A stretch of 35,253 bases of DNA from Variovorax sp. MHTC-1 (lineage in GTDB: Bacteria > Pseudomonadota > Gammaproteobacteria > Burkholderiales > Burkholderiaceae_C): assembly GCF_003984645.1 (NCBI RefSeq), contig NZ_RWKI01000031.1, positions 1 to 35,253 of the forward strand. The letters run 5' to 3'. The notes below the pieces were generated by a model. That model did not search any database and was not told where the DNA came from. It was given only the letters and a program-made list of their open reading frames with translations. Made by a program: the position numbers and the translations under genes. Numbering within the stretch: the first letter of the stretch is position 1; each line of letters begins with the position of its first letter. Shown piece after piece: positions 25,751-33,505 of the stretch.

Positions 25751-26536
25751 TTACCGCCCGGTGAAGCGCGGCGGCCGGCCTTCCTGGCTCGCGGCGGTTG
25801 CCTCTGCCACATCCTGGCTGAACTCAACAGCTGATCTGAGCGCGTCCGACAACAGGCGTGCCGTTGCAAATCCAGAGTTGATGCGCGCATTGACAATGCG
25901 TTTGGCGCCACGGATGGCCAGCGGCCCGTTAGCGATGATCTGCTTCGCGAAGTTGTGAACCTGCGGCATCAGTTGATCGAAAGGATGGACGGCCAGAACG
26001 AGCCCGATCCTTTCCATTTCAGCGGCAGTGACGCGACGTCCGGTGCATATGATGTCCAAGGCACGCGCGCGGCCCACAATATCCGGCAGGCGGACTGGTC
26101 CGCCTCCGCCCGGGAACCCGCCCCACACAGCTTCCGGCAGGCAGAACGAGCCATTGTCAGACGCGATCCTGATGTCACATGCCAAGGAGAGCTCTGCCGC
26201 GCCAGCGCGAGCCTCGCCGTTCAGTGCTGCGATGACGACCTGTGGAAGTGCCTCTATCTGGTCGAAAAGTTTGTTTCCCCATTTGATCATCTCGACGATT
26301 TCTTCTTTCGAGAGCTCGGTTCTGATAGCGGGGCTTAGAACTCCGGCAGAGAAAAATTCCTTTCCTGAGCCGGTGATGATCACGACCTGAGTTGCTTCAT
26401 CCTTCTCCAGGTCGTTCACTAGGCGAACGAGTTCCTTCAGCGCTTCAGGTGTGAGTCTGTTGGCGTTCGAAGGACCGTCCAGCGTCAAGGTCACGATGCC
26501 CGGTTCGCGCGCGACATTCAGCGAAGTTTGTGACAT
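25751..26536 (-). CDS. Enoyl-CoA hydratase/isomerase (crotonase) family protein
   Basis: A 261-residue crotonase. Both glutamates used by hydratases are retained, Glu115 in ARAGAAELSLACDIRIAS and Glu135 in LPEAVWGGFPGGGG. The usual FSAGAD oxyanion segment is changed to FFSAGVLSPAI, lacking the Gly-Ala-Asp run, so substrate placement may differ from standard fatty-acid hydratases. It lies 46 bases after the Bug stop and 35 bases before the DUF35 gene, as second gene of operon A. It probably hydrates an unsaturated acyl-CoA made after CoA transfer. Confidence 0.92.
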   Translation of the reverse strand: MSQTSLNVAREPGIVTLTLDGPSNANRLTPEALKELVRLVNDLEKDEATQVVIITGSGKEFFSAGVLSPAIRTELSKEEIVEMIKWGNKLFDQIEALPQVVIAALNGEARAGAAELSLACDIRIASDNGSFCLPEAVWGGFPGGGGPVRLPDIVGRARALDIICTGRRVTAAEMERIGLVLAVHPFDQLMPQVHNFAKQIIANGPLAIRGAKRIVNARINSGFATARLLSDALRSAVEFSQDVAEATAASQEGRPPRFTGR

Positions 26537-26582
26537 GGAACATCTTTCGAAAATTGCTTTTCATTTGACATCGGACTCGATA

Positions 26583-27569
26583 TCACTCAAGAGGAATGTT
26601 CTGGGTCTTCACGAGCGCATTCCAGCGCGCTTCTTCCTTCGCGATCAGTTCACCCGTCTCAGCGGGTGTCATGGGTGGACCGACCTGGACGCCTCCCAAA
26701 GGCATCACCTTCTTTGCGAACGCCGGTGTAGCGGTCACTGTGTTGATTGCGCCGTTAAGTCGCGCAATCACCGCCGGGGGGGTGCCCTTCGTGGTGACTA
26801 CCACGTACGAAATCACCGCTTCAAATCCCTTAAGACCAGCAGCGTCGATGGTGGGAAGCGTGGGATGGTCGGGATCGCCCTTTAGCCCGCTGAAACCGAG
26901 CGCCTTAATCTTCCCGGCCTTGGCAAACTCCATGAAGCTTGCGGGCATGAAGCTGTAGCTGACGCGGTTGCCCATCAGGTCCGTCAGCACTGGCTGAACG
27001 GACCTATAAGGCACATGAATGGACTTCGCACCGATGTCAGCGTTGAATTTTTCTGTGAACAGATGCATCGCGCTGCCGATGCCTGAGCTCCCATACGAAT
27101 ACTTCCCAGGGTTCGCCCGCAGCAGTTCGATGAACTCTTTCAGATTGTTCGCGGGCACGTCCGGAGCGATTCCAAGCATGCCCAGGATGGTTGATACCTT
27201 CGCGATCGGCGCGAAGTCGGCCATGGCCTTGTATGGCAAGGTCGCCTGCAACGAAGGCGCGGTCACTGACGGAAGGACCGCGAGAAAGATCGAGTACCCG
27301 TTCGCAGGTGCGCGCGCAATTGAAGAGGCGGCAACGATCTGATTACCCCCCACCCTGTTCTCGACAATTACTGGTTGTTTGAGTACCACTGCCAAGTCGT
27401 CGGCCAAGGCGCGAGCCGTGATGTCGGCTGGCGATCCCGCGCCGTACGCCACGACGAGCGTCACTGCACGATCAGGAAAAGCCTGCGCCTGTACCGTGAA
27501 GGGCAGGAGGGCAGTGCATGCGAGGCCGATCACTCGGAGGCCCCAGGAAAGTCTTGCTGCAATCGACAT
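26583..27569 (-). CDS. Bug/TctC-family periplasmic solute-binding protein
   Basis: A 328-residue receptor with a signal peptide cut near residue 29 (FTVQAQA-F) and the landmarks LVVAYGAGSPADITAR, VIVENRVGGNQIVAAS, YGSSGIGSAMHLFTEKF and HVPYRSVQP. It is the first gene of operon A, which encodes a CoA-transferase, crotonase and thiolase, so its ligand is probably the carboxylic acid degraded by them. The promoter region carries two copies of the ATCCCGTTTA-type motif 24 bases upstream of the start. Confidence 0.93.
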   Translation of the reverse strand: MSIAARLSWGLRVIGLACTALLPFTVQAQAFPDRAVTLVVAYGAGSPADITARALADDLAVVLKQPVIVENRVGGNQIVAASSIARAPANGYSIFLAVLPSVTAPSLQATLPYKAMADFAPIAKVSTILGMLGIAPDVPANNLKEFIELLRANPGKYSYGSSGIGSAMHLFTEKFNADIGAKSIHVPYRSVQPVLTDLMGNRVSYSFMPASFMEFAKAGKIKALGFSGLKGDPDHPTLPTIDAAGLKGFEAVISYVVVTTKGTPPAVIARLNGAINTVTATPAFAKKVMPLGGVQVGPPMTPAETGELIAKEEARWNALVKTQNIPLE

Positions 27570-27914
27570 AACTTTGTCTCCGCGTGAGGTTTATCCCGTT
27601 TATCGGTATGCGATCCCATTAAACGGGAGTTTGGCATGGGGTTGGGCACGTTGTCAACCAGGGGTTGGGACGTCCATGCGACGCCTGCGGGAGCGCTGAA
27701 ACTGCATTGCGATATGGCTCATTACGATTGCCGCGCGCTTGGCTTGCGGGGCTCGCGCTTTACCGCGAAGGCGGTGTTGACGCACGCGTGGTCAGGTGCG
27801 GGGCTGCTGGCGCGACAGCGTGTTCATCGAGCGGGTGCGCTCGAACCAATTGCGAGGAGGTGTACCTGCACGCCTGCGTTCGGAATCTGTTCAGATCAAC
27901 GGCGCCAGCTTTTT
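27570..27914. other. Intergenic region carrying the operon A promoter
   Basis: No coding frame here shows any family signature or a plausible start. The part next to the Bug start contains the ATCCCG motif pair described separately. The rest, towards the hydrolase stop at 27915, looks featureless. I found no convincing hairpin followed by a T tract after the hydrolase gene. Confidence 0.5.
27593..27628. promoter_or_regulatory. Inverted operator-like pair, ATCCCGTTTATCGG and ATCCCATTAAACGGGA
   Basis: ATCCCGTTTATCGG (27593-27606) is followed by ATCCCATTAAACGGGA (27613-27628). The TCCCGTTTA of the first and the TAAACGGGA of the second are exact inverted repeats. The pair lies 24-59 bases upstream of the Bug start. 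The same core, ATCCCGTTTA, occurs in the promoter between operons B and C, so this is a candidate site for a shared regulator, most likely the local IclR protein. Confidence 0.6.
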
Positions 27915-28682
27915 TTACCCGGAAGTGTCCATCGACCGCCACCAACCGAGAACGATGCGCGCAACCAAAGAAGGCTGTTCCACGATCGGAGTATGGCCGG
28001 CGTCGGCGATACAAGAGAACAAGGTCCCAGGTCGATCAACTGCCATTGATGCGGAATCCCTCGGGGGGCGAATTTTGTCTTCGGTGCCAGCTAACACCAA
28101 GACCGGCGCGCGAATGCTGGAGAACGCGGCTCTCATGTCGGGCCGCGACTGGATGGCAAGCACGGTATCTATCATCTCGGAGCCAGCGTTGTTGAACTCG
28201 GCGCTCCAACGATCTACAAGCTCAGGCTGCCCCTTGAGCGTTGAAGCACCGAACATGGCACCTGCGATCAGTGGAGCAACTTCGGCGCCCCGCCCGCACC
28301 GAAGCTTCTTGATCAGCCCCTCATGTCCTCCCGGATTGGCTTCGGGTTGATGGGTAGTGCCAACCAGGACAAGTGAATCGAACAGCTCCGGCCTCGCTGT
28401 TGCCGCAAGGATCCCGACGAAGGCACCCATCGAGCTACCTATGAACCTCAAGGGAACACCACGATACGTCGACTCGATGTAGGCAACGAAATCCTCAGCG
28501 AGCAGTTGGAGCGTGATGGGCTGTTCGCCTTTTCGAACTCCATTCTGACCACGATACGTGGGCGCATCAATGGAACATGGGGCCAAATGCCTCTCCAGCT
28601 CGGAGAACATCGAGCCATCGAAAAACGCGGAGTGCAGCCCGACCACTGCTTTTCCTCCGTTGATTCGCTTATTCGAGGGCAT
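27915..28682 (-). CDS. Alpha/beta hydrolase
   Basis: A 255-residue alpha/beta hydrolase with the elbow IGSSMGAF (Ser84), the oxyanion region GLHSAFFDGS, the acidic residue in AGTEDKIRP and the histidine in ADAGHTPIVEQP. It belongs broadly with enol-lactonases and C-C hydrolases. It is the last gene of operon B, 8 bases after the AroQ-like gene, so its substrate may be the product of that enzyme or an ester or lactone precursor. No closer assignment is supported. Confidence 0.86.
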   Translation of the reverse strand: MPSNKRINGGKAVVGLHSAFFDGSMFSELERHLAPCSIDAPTYRGQNGVRKGEQPITLQLLAEDFVAYIESTYRGVPLRFIGSSMGAFVGILAATARPELFDSLVLVGTTHQPEANPGGHEGLIKKLRCGRGAEVAPLIAGAMFGASTLKGQPELVDRWSAEFNNAGSEMIDTVLAIQSRPDMRAAFSSIRAPVLVLAGTEDKIRPPRDSASMAVDRPGTLFSCIADAGHTPIVEQPSLVARIVLGWWRSMDTSG

Positions 28683-28690
28683 GCGACCTT

Positions 28691-29224
28691 TCAGGGGCGA
28701 AGAGATGCCTGGAACTCCTGATCATCCAGCGAAAAAGTCACGGCAAGGATCGCAGCCAGATAGCTATATTGTCGAAAGCCCATGCAGAGGCCCGTGGCAG
28801 TCGGTGTGAACAGGGACTCGCCCGCTCCCACCGACGGTCCGCGTGCGGACGACGCACTTGCTGAAATGTTGGAGAAGTGCACCTCTGCAACCGGCTTGCC
28901 TATCTCCTGGAGGATCTGGCGAACCGCTTGCCCGGTCGTTGTCAAGCCAGCGGGATTAATGACAAATGCGTCGACGCGCGCCGCTGCTTCGTGAATGTAT
29001 TCGAGGATGGCGCCTTCGAAATTCGAAGAGAAGCTCTCAGTCTCGACACCTAGCTGGTTGCCGAAGTTCGCCACGTACTGTTTGAGGCTGTCCAGCGAGT
29101 CGATCTCGCCGTACATTCTCCTGTTTCTTTTCCCCAGATAGGACATGTTCGGCCCATCGATCACCGCGATGCGGTGTTGCCGAGTGCCAGTGCGCGTGAT
29201 GTTGAAACTCTTGGACTCTGTCAT
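28691..29224 (-). CDS. Divergent type II dehydroquinase (AroQ)-like protein
   Basis: A 177-residue protein with the flavodoxin-like fold of type II 3-dehydroquinate dehydratase. Retained landmarks are DGPNMSYLGKR (Asn26, Arg33), Tyr38 in RRMYG, SSNFEGAILEYIHEAA, Asn90 in INPAGLTTTG and EVHFSN (His116, Ser118). The catalytic histidine normally in the THTS motif is Thr96 here, and the FRRHSYLSP-type arginine lid is replaced by a Ser/Gly-rich stretch of about 22 residues (120-141). It is also longer than the usual 145-150 residues. These changes, together with the catabolic operon between a Bug receptor and a hydrolase, argue against shikimate synthesis and for a different acid as substrate. The fold assignment is strong and the function unknown. 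Confidence 0.85.
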   Translation of the reverse strand: MTESKSFNITRTGTRQHRIAVIDGPNMSYLGKRNRRMYGEIDSLDSLKQYVANFGNQLGVETESFSSNFEGAILEYIHEAAARVDAFVINPAGLTTTGQAVRQILQEIGKPVAEVHFSNISASASSARGPSVGAGESLFTPTATGLCMGFRQYSYLAAILAVTFSLDDQEFQASLRP

Positions 29225-29274
29225 GGATGAAATGCCTTAAGAACAGCTGAATTTTGTGCCTCGGAAAGGGTGGG

Positions 29275-30246
29275 CTATTGGGGCTCGAGGCCGATTTTCT
29301 TGACCAAAATCGCGGTCTTTTCCTTGCCCCGGATGAATTCCTCCGTCGCCTGCGCGGGGGTGGTGATCCTGATGCTGATACCGCTGGCATCCATCGCGGC
29401 GACCACATCCGGCTGTTTGAATGCGTAGGCCACGGCGGAGTGTGCTTTCGCGATCGCGCTGGCGGACATGCTTTTAGGACCCACGACGGCCAGCCAACCA
29501 TCGAACTTGAGCCCGGGGGAGTTTTGCTCAGCCAGCGTGGCAATTTCTGGCGCAGCCGAAACCCGCTCGGGGCTATACAAGCCAATGGCACGCAAAGCGC
29601 CGCTGCGAATATGGGGAAGTACGCTGAGCAGGGATGGGCTCGCAAAGTCGATCGCTCCACTCAAGAGGTCGGTGACCATCGGGCCGACGCCCTTGTAGGG
29701 GATGTGTTTGGCATTCGCCTCGGCTGTGCTCAAGTACAACTCCGAGGCCAGGTGCAAGGTCGTCCCGCTTCCTCCTGACCCGTAATTCAATTCGCCCTTC
29801 CGCTTTCGCAGCAAGGCCATGAACTCCTGGCTGTTTGTCGCTTCGACCTTTTTCGGATTAACGACAAGTACCAGCGCGCCGTCGCCAACGATCGCGATAG
29901 GCGTGAAGTCCTCCGGAATTTTGAATGGCATCGACTTCATCACGCTGGGCAGGATCACGACGTTGCTCGAAAGCAGAGACAGCGTATTGCCGTCCGGCGC
30001 AGCCCGCGCAAGCGCCTGAAGGCCCACGATCCCGCCAGCGCCCGGCATGTTTTCCACGACGACTGGGGCAGCGAAAGCAGTCGAGAGATGCTTTTGTGCG
30101 AGGCGCATTACGCCGTCAACTGCCGACCCAGTAGCGTTCGGCATGATGAACCGAACGTGATTCGATTGCGCGATTGTTTTACCACTCGCAACCGCGATCA
30201 TGGTTGCAGCGACGAATTTTCGTCGCGTCAATGAAGCTTTGAGCAT
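29275..30246 (-). CDS. Bug/TctC-family periplasmic solute-binding protein with Tat-like signal
   Basis: A 323-residue receptor, first gene of operon B. The N-terminus SLTRRKFVAATMIAVASGK carries a twin-arginine motif (T-R-R-K-F) before a mild hydrophobic stretch, so export through Tat is likely; the other Bug proteins in this window have ordinary Sec-type signals. Landmarks are FIMPNATGSAVDGVMR, VVENMPGAGGIVGLQ, YGSGGSGTTLHLASELY and HIPYKGVGP. The first loop lacks the common Pro-Gly-Gly run, which may alter the ligand. It is divergent from the operon C CoA-transferase, and the shared promoter holds the repeated ATCGGGAT motif. Confidence 0.92.
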   Translation of the reverse strand: MLKASLTRRKFVAATMIAVASGKTIAQSNHVRFIMPNATGSAVDGVMRLAQKHLSTAFAAPVVVENMPGAGGIVGLQALARAAPDGNTLSLLSSNVVILPSVMKSMPFKIPEDFTPIAIVGDGALVLVVNPKKVEATNSQEFMALLRKRKGELNYGSGGSGTTLHLASELYLSTAEANAKHIPYKGVGPMVTDLLSGAIDFASPSLLSVLPHIRSGALRAIGLYSPERVSAAPEIATLAEQNSPGLKFDGWLAVVGPKSMSASAIAKAHSAVAYAFKQPDVVAAMDASGISIRITTPAQATEEFIRGKEKTAILVKKIGLEPQ

Positions 30247-30298
30247 CTTTTGTCCCCTAGGAAATGAGTAGCTGACTGGACTCTTCGTAATCTCGCCA

Positions 30299-30423
30299 AT
30301 CGGGATGATATTTCGATTATCGGGATACTTTCACGTCTTCACCCCGTTGTCAATCGTTGACATGCGGCGGAGAACAGGTAAACTTCATCCCGATCAATGA
30401 AATACCATCCCGTTTACTGGGAT
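30299..30423. promoter_or_regulatory. Cluster of ATCGGGAT/ATCCCG operator-like sites in the divergent promoter
   Basis: Four motif copies lie between the divergent operons B and C: ATCGGGAT at 30299-30306 and again at 30319-30326 (20 bp apart, about two helical turns), the reverse form ATCCCGAT at 30387-30394, and the dyad ATCCCGTTTACTGGGAT at 30407-30423. The last shares ATCCCGTTTA with the operon A promoter. Site spacing on both sides suggests control of both directions by one regulator. Confidence 0.6.
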
Positions 30424-30516
30424 TCAACTGTCCAGTCGTGACCACCTACCTACGTTCCGCGGCCGTCCGACAAGATGCCTTCGAACGCACATGAGTTGGT
30501 GCCGGGGACACAACAT

Positions 30517-31734
30517 ATGACCAAACAAGAATCACGTTGCAGCGCAACAGAGGATGCTTTGCCGTTGCAAGGAGTCCGCGTCGTCGAGTTCACGCATCTC
30601 GTCATGGGCCCTGTCTGCGGTCTGGCCCTTGCTGATCTGGGGGCCGACGTAATACGCGTGGAACCACTCGAAGGCGACAGGACCCGGCAGTACCAGGGTG
30701 CCGGTGCTGGCTTCTACCCCTTGTTCAACCGGAACAAAAGATCCATCGCGCTTGATCTCCATCACATAGACGGTGCGAGGATTGCCAGGGACCTTTGCAA
30801 GGAGGCCGACGTCGTCGTCGAAAATTTCAAGCCCGACACCATGCACAAGTACGGTCTGGACTACGCGTCGCTGAGTCCGGAAAATCCAAAGCTGATCTAC
30901 GCGTCGTGTAAGGGATTCCTGCCAGGACCTTACGAAAAGCGGACCGCCCTTGATGAGGTCGTCCAGATGATGGGCGGCTTGGCCTACATGACCGGTAGGC
31001 CCGGCGACCCCCTTCGCGCTGGCGCAAGCGTCAACGACATCATGGGCGGAATGTTTGCGGCTATGGGCGTCTTGAGCGCCATCATTCAACGCAGGACGAC
31101 TGGCCGCGGCTTCGAGGTGCAATCCGGCCTCTTTGAAAATAACGTTTTTCTCGTCGCCCAGCACATGATGCAGTTTGCCGTCACAGGCACGCCGGCGGCA
31201 CCACTGCCGATGCGGGACACTCCTTGGACGGTGTATGACGTCTTCACCGTTGCGAACGGCGAGCAAATATTCCTGGGTGCAGTGAGTGATCCGCAGTGGG
31301 TCAAGTTCTGCAAGGCTCTAGGGTTCGACGATCTGCTCGAAGACGAAAGATATCTTGCGTTGAGTCAGCGCCTTGAGCAACGCGACGCGCTGCTGGAGAT
31401 TCTCAAGCAACGCCTGTCGACACGCGATGCCGAAGAGATCTCTATCCTGATGGATCGTTCCGGCCTTCCTTATGCCCCGATCCGCAGACCCGACGAGTTA
31501 CTCGACGATGTGCACCTGAACGCATCGGGCGGGTTGGTTTCGCAGCTCGTGCTGGACGGCGAAAGTAAGGTCGTCAAGACCGCGCTACTTCCGTTGACAC
31601 TCGCCAGCAAGCGCCTCGGCCTCCGCCGGAATCCGCCACGTATCGGCCAACATACCAATGAGGTCTTGAAGGAACTGGGGTTGGGCGATCAAGAGATCGC
31701 CCGGCTGAAGGAAAACAGTGCTTGCACCTGGTGA
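30517..31734 (+). CDS. Class III CoA-transferase (CaiB/BaiF family)
   Basis: A 405-residue family III CoA-transferase and first gene of operon C. Typical segments are LQGVRVVEFTHLVMGPVCGL, LGADVIRVEPLEGDR, VVENFKPDTMHKYGLDY and the likely catalytic aspartate in AGASVNDIMGGMFAAMG. GGGGA at 30504-30508 favours the ATG at 30517; an ATG at 30475 would add 14 residues. It differs widely from the operon A CoA-transferase, so the two probably handle different acids or steps. Two MaoC-type hydratase genes follow, an arrangement like CoA-transferase/hydratase pairs for itaconate or mesaconate, which suggests a branched unsaturated dicarboxylate; this is inference. Confidence 0.91.
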   Translation: MTKQESRCSATEDALPLQGVRVVEFTHLVMGPVCGLALADLGADVIRVEPLEGDRTRQYQGAGAGFYPLFNRNKRSIALDLHHIDGARIARDLCKEADVVVENFKPDTMHKYGLDYASLSPENPKLIYASCKGFLPGPYEKRTALDEVVQMMGGLAYMTGRPGDPLRAGASVNDIMGGMFAAMGVLSAIIQRRTTGRGFEVQSGLFENNVFLVAQHMMQFAVTGTPAAPLPMRDTPWTVYDVFTVANGEQIFLGAVSDPQWVKFCKALGFDDLLEDERYLALSQRLEQRDALLEILKQRLSTRDAEEISILMDRSGLPYAPIRRPDELLDDVHLNASGGLVSQLVLDGESKVVKTALLPLTLASKRLGLRRNPPRIGQHTNEVLKELGLGDQEIARLKENSACTW

Positions 31735-31736
31735 AT

Positions 31737-32243
31737 ATGAAGATGACGCCCACGGACTTGAAGAGTTTCCCAAGCATCTATCAGGCCCAGGCCTTCGATG
31801 ATTTCAAGGTTGGCCATGTCATTCGTCATGGGTGCGGCCGCACAGTCACCGAGGCAGATACTGTCCTCTACTGCACCTTGCTGCATCAAGCGCCTATCTA
31901 CACGAATCGGCAGCTTGCCGCCCATCACGGTTACAGCGCCCTTCCGCTTCACCCGTATCTGTTGTTTTCGATCGCATTCGGACTGACGGTTGCAGACCTC
32001 AGCGAAAGGGGCGGAGCGTTCTTGGGCGTGGACAGGCTGTCCTTTGAACGGGACGCCTACCCAGGAGTCACAATGCGAGTGATCAGCACGGTGCTTTCCG
32101 CACGCAAATCGAAGAGCGACGAGAGGTATGGGGTTGTTTGCTGGCAGACCCGCGCCACGAACGAACACGGAGACCCCTTGTTGACTTTTGAGCGGGTCAA
32201 CAAGATCCCCACAAGGGCCCATCTGGAAAGTATGGCAGCATGA
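31737..32243 (+). CDS. MaoC-like hot-dog protein, subunit 1
   Basis: A 168-residue single hot-dog domain of the MaoC type (GRTVTEADTVLYCTLLHQAP near the N-terminal third). Where active MaoC hydratases carry the N-x-x-H pair, this protein has APIYTN, so the catalytic histidine appears to be lost. With the following gene, which keeps a histidine, it may form a two-component hydratase in which only one half is catalytic, as in fused double-hot-dog hydratases. The ATG at 31737 is used; a GTG at 31731 overlapping the CoA-transferase stop (GTGA) is equally possible. Confidence 0.82.
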   Translation: MKMTPTDLKSFPSIYQAQAFDDFKVGHVIRHGCGRTVTEADTVLYCTLLHQAPIYTNRQLAAHHGYSALPLHPYLLFSIAFGLTVADLSERGGAFLGVDRLSFERDAYPGVTMRVISTVLSARKSKSDERYGVVCWQTRATNEHGDPLLTFERVNKIPTRAHLESMAA

Positions 32244-32692
32244 CGCAGGCGGTGTTCTTCGAGGACTTACATCCAGGGCAGCGCATTGCGCACCGCAGGG
32301 GGCGCACCGTCACAGAGACGGACAATACGCTTTTTTCACTGCTCTCGATGAATACCTCTCAGGCGCACTTCAATGAGGCGGCTATGAGAGAGACGGAATT
32401 TCGTACACGCCTGGTCGCAGGAGTCGTGACTGTTTCACTCGTTGCAGGGTTGGCAAGCCAGGAATTCGGCGCGAGCGTCATTCGAGAAGTTACCTTGGAT
32501 CGCTGGAGGCTGCCCGCGCCGGTCTTCATTGGAGACACCATCACAGCCTTCTCCGAGGTCCGGTCTGTTGCGGCGTCACCATGTGGAGGTGGGTTGCTGC
32601 AGTTGAGGCAGTGGGGGCTCAATCAACGCGACGAGATCGTCTGTGAACTCGATCGCACGATACTGGTTGCGCGCCGCAACCCATTGCGTTAA
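32240..32692 (+). CDS. MaoC-like acyl-CoA hydratase, subunit 2
   Basis: A 150-residue MaoC-type hot-dog protein that overlaps the previous gene by 4 bases (ATGA). It shows GRTVTETDNTLFSLLSMNTS followed by QAHFNEAA, giving an Asn and a His where the hydratase dyad is expected; the motif resembles mesaconyl- and itaconyl-CoA hydratases. It keeps the GDTI segment (APVFIGDTITAFSEV) typical of these enzymes. Likely reaction: reversible hydration of an unsaturated acyl-CoA made by the CoA-transferase upstream. It ends 15 bases before the convergent IclR gene. Confidence 0.85.
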   Translation: MTQAVFFEDLHPGQRIAHRRGRTVTETDNTLFSLLSMNTSQAHFNEAAMRETEFRTRLVAGVVTVSLVAGLASQEFGASVIREVTLDRWRLPAPVFIGDTITAFSEVRSVAASPCGGGLLQLRQWGLNQRDEIVCELDRTILVARRNPLR

Positions 32693-32707
32693 GTCTCTAA
32701 GCCCGAT

Positions 32708-33505
32708 TCAGCGCTTACGATGTGGAGCGTTTCCGTGGGCTCCCAACACTCCGCTCATCTTGCGAGCCTGATCGACCAGGATGCTCGCCAGCTCCTCCTC
32801 TTTCGAATCCTCGAATCGAGTCTCCGGCATACTGATGCACATCGCGCCTACTACGAGCCCCGGGCCCTTGAACACCGGCGCGCCCATGCCGACCGCACCC
32901 TGGATGCGCTGCCCCTTGGTGATTACATAACCCCTTCGCCGAATCTCCTCAAGTTCGCCTTGCAAGGCGGGAGAGTCCGAGAGCGGCAACCCCGTGACGG
33001 GTGAAATGTCGTTCCTTTCCAGGATTTTCTTTATGGTTTCGCCCGGCAGGAACGCAAGCACTGCACGACCGGTCGCCCCAAATGTCAGGGGGCTGATTTT
33101 GAACACTTGCGTTTCATACCTCAGTGGATGTCGACCATGGACGACCTTCGCAATCATTCCCATCCCTTCGGATGGCAGATAGAGGTTGAACGCGCACGTC
33201 TCGCCAGTGGCATCCGCGACCTCTTGCAGGAACGTTTCCGCAATGCTGGTCACATCGGTCCGTGCGACGACCAACCCGCTCAAGCGCATAAATTCTAGGC
33301 TCAGCCGGTAAGTGCCTGACCGCGCGCCTCGCTCCGCAAGTCCTGTATCAACGAGCAAACCGAGAAGCCGATGGGCTGTCGAAGTCGGCAGATTCATCCT
33401 CTCGCTAACCTGGGCTACCGAGGAGTCACCCTCAGACTCCGCCAGGACCCTGATCAGCAATGCGACGCGAGCCACCGTTCCCGTCATGGAATTAACACTG
33501 TTCAT
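32708..33505 (-). CDS. IclR-family transcriptional regulator
   Basis: A 265-residue IclR regulator. The N-terminal winged helix-turn-helix (about 10-70) includes SSVAQVSERMNLPTSTAHRL and GLAERGARSGTYRLS, and the GAF-like effector domain (about 85-250) includes PLTFGATGRAVLAFLPGE and GYVITKGQRIQGAVGMGAPV. IclR proteins usually control adjacent acid-catabolism operons. It is convergent with operon C and is the only regulator in the 20-33.5 kb block, so it is the best candidate for the ATCCCG-type sites before operons A, B and C. Its own promoter shows only a weak ATCCC-AC-GGGGG resemblance at about 33602. Confidence 0.93.
   Translation of the reverse strand: MNSVNSMTGTVARVALLIRVLAESEGDSSVAQVSERMNLPTSTAHRLLGLLVDTGLAERGARSGTYRLSLEFMRLSGLVVARTDVTSIAETFLQEVADATGETCAFNLYLPSEGMGMIAKVVHGRHPLRYETQVFKISPLTFGATGRAVLAFLPGETIKKILERNDISPVTGLPLSDSPALQGELEEIRRRGYVITKGQRIQGAVGMGAPVFKGPGLVVGAMCISMPETRFEDSKEEELASILVDQARKMSGVLGAHGNAPHRKR

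Noticed and set aside
28691..29224. Housekeeping aroQ for shikimate synthesis
   Set aside because: Two active-site elements are missing (the THTS histidine and the arginine lid), and the gene lies in a catabolic operon.
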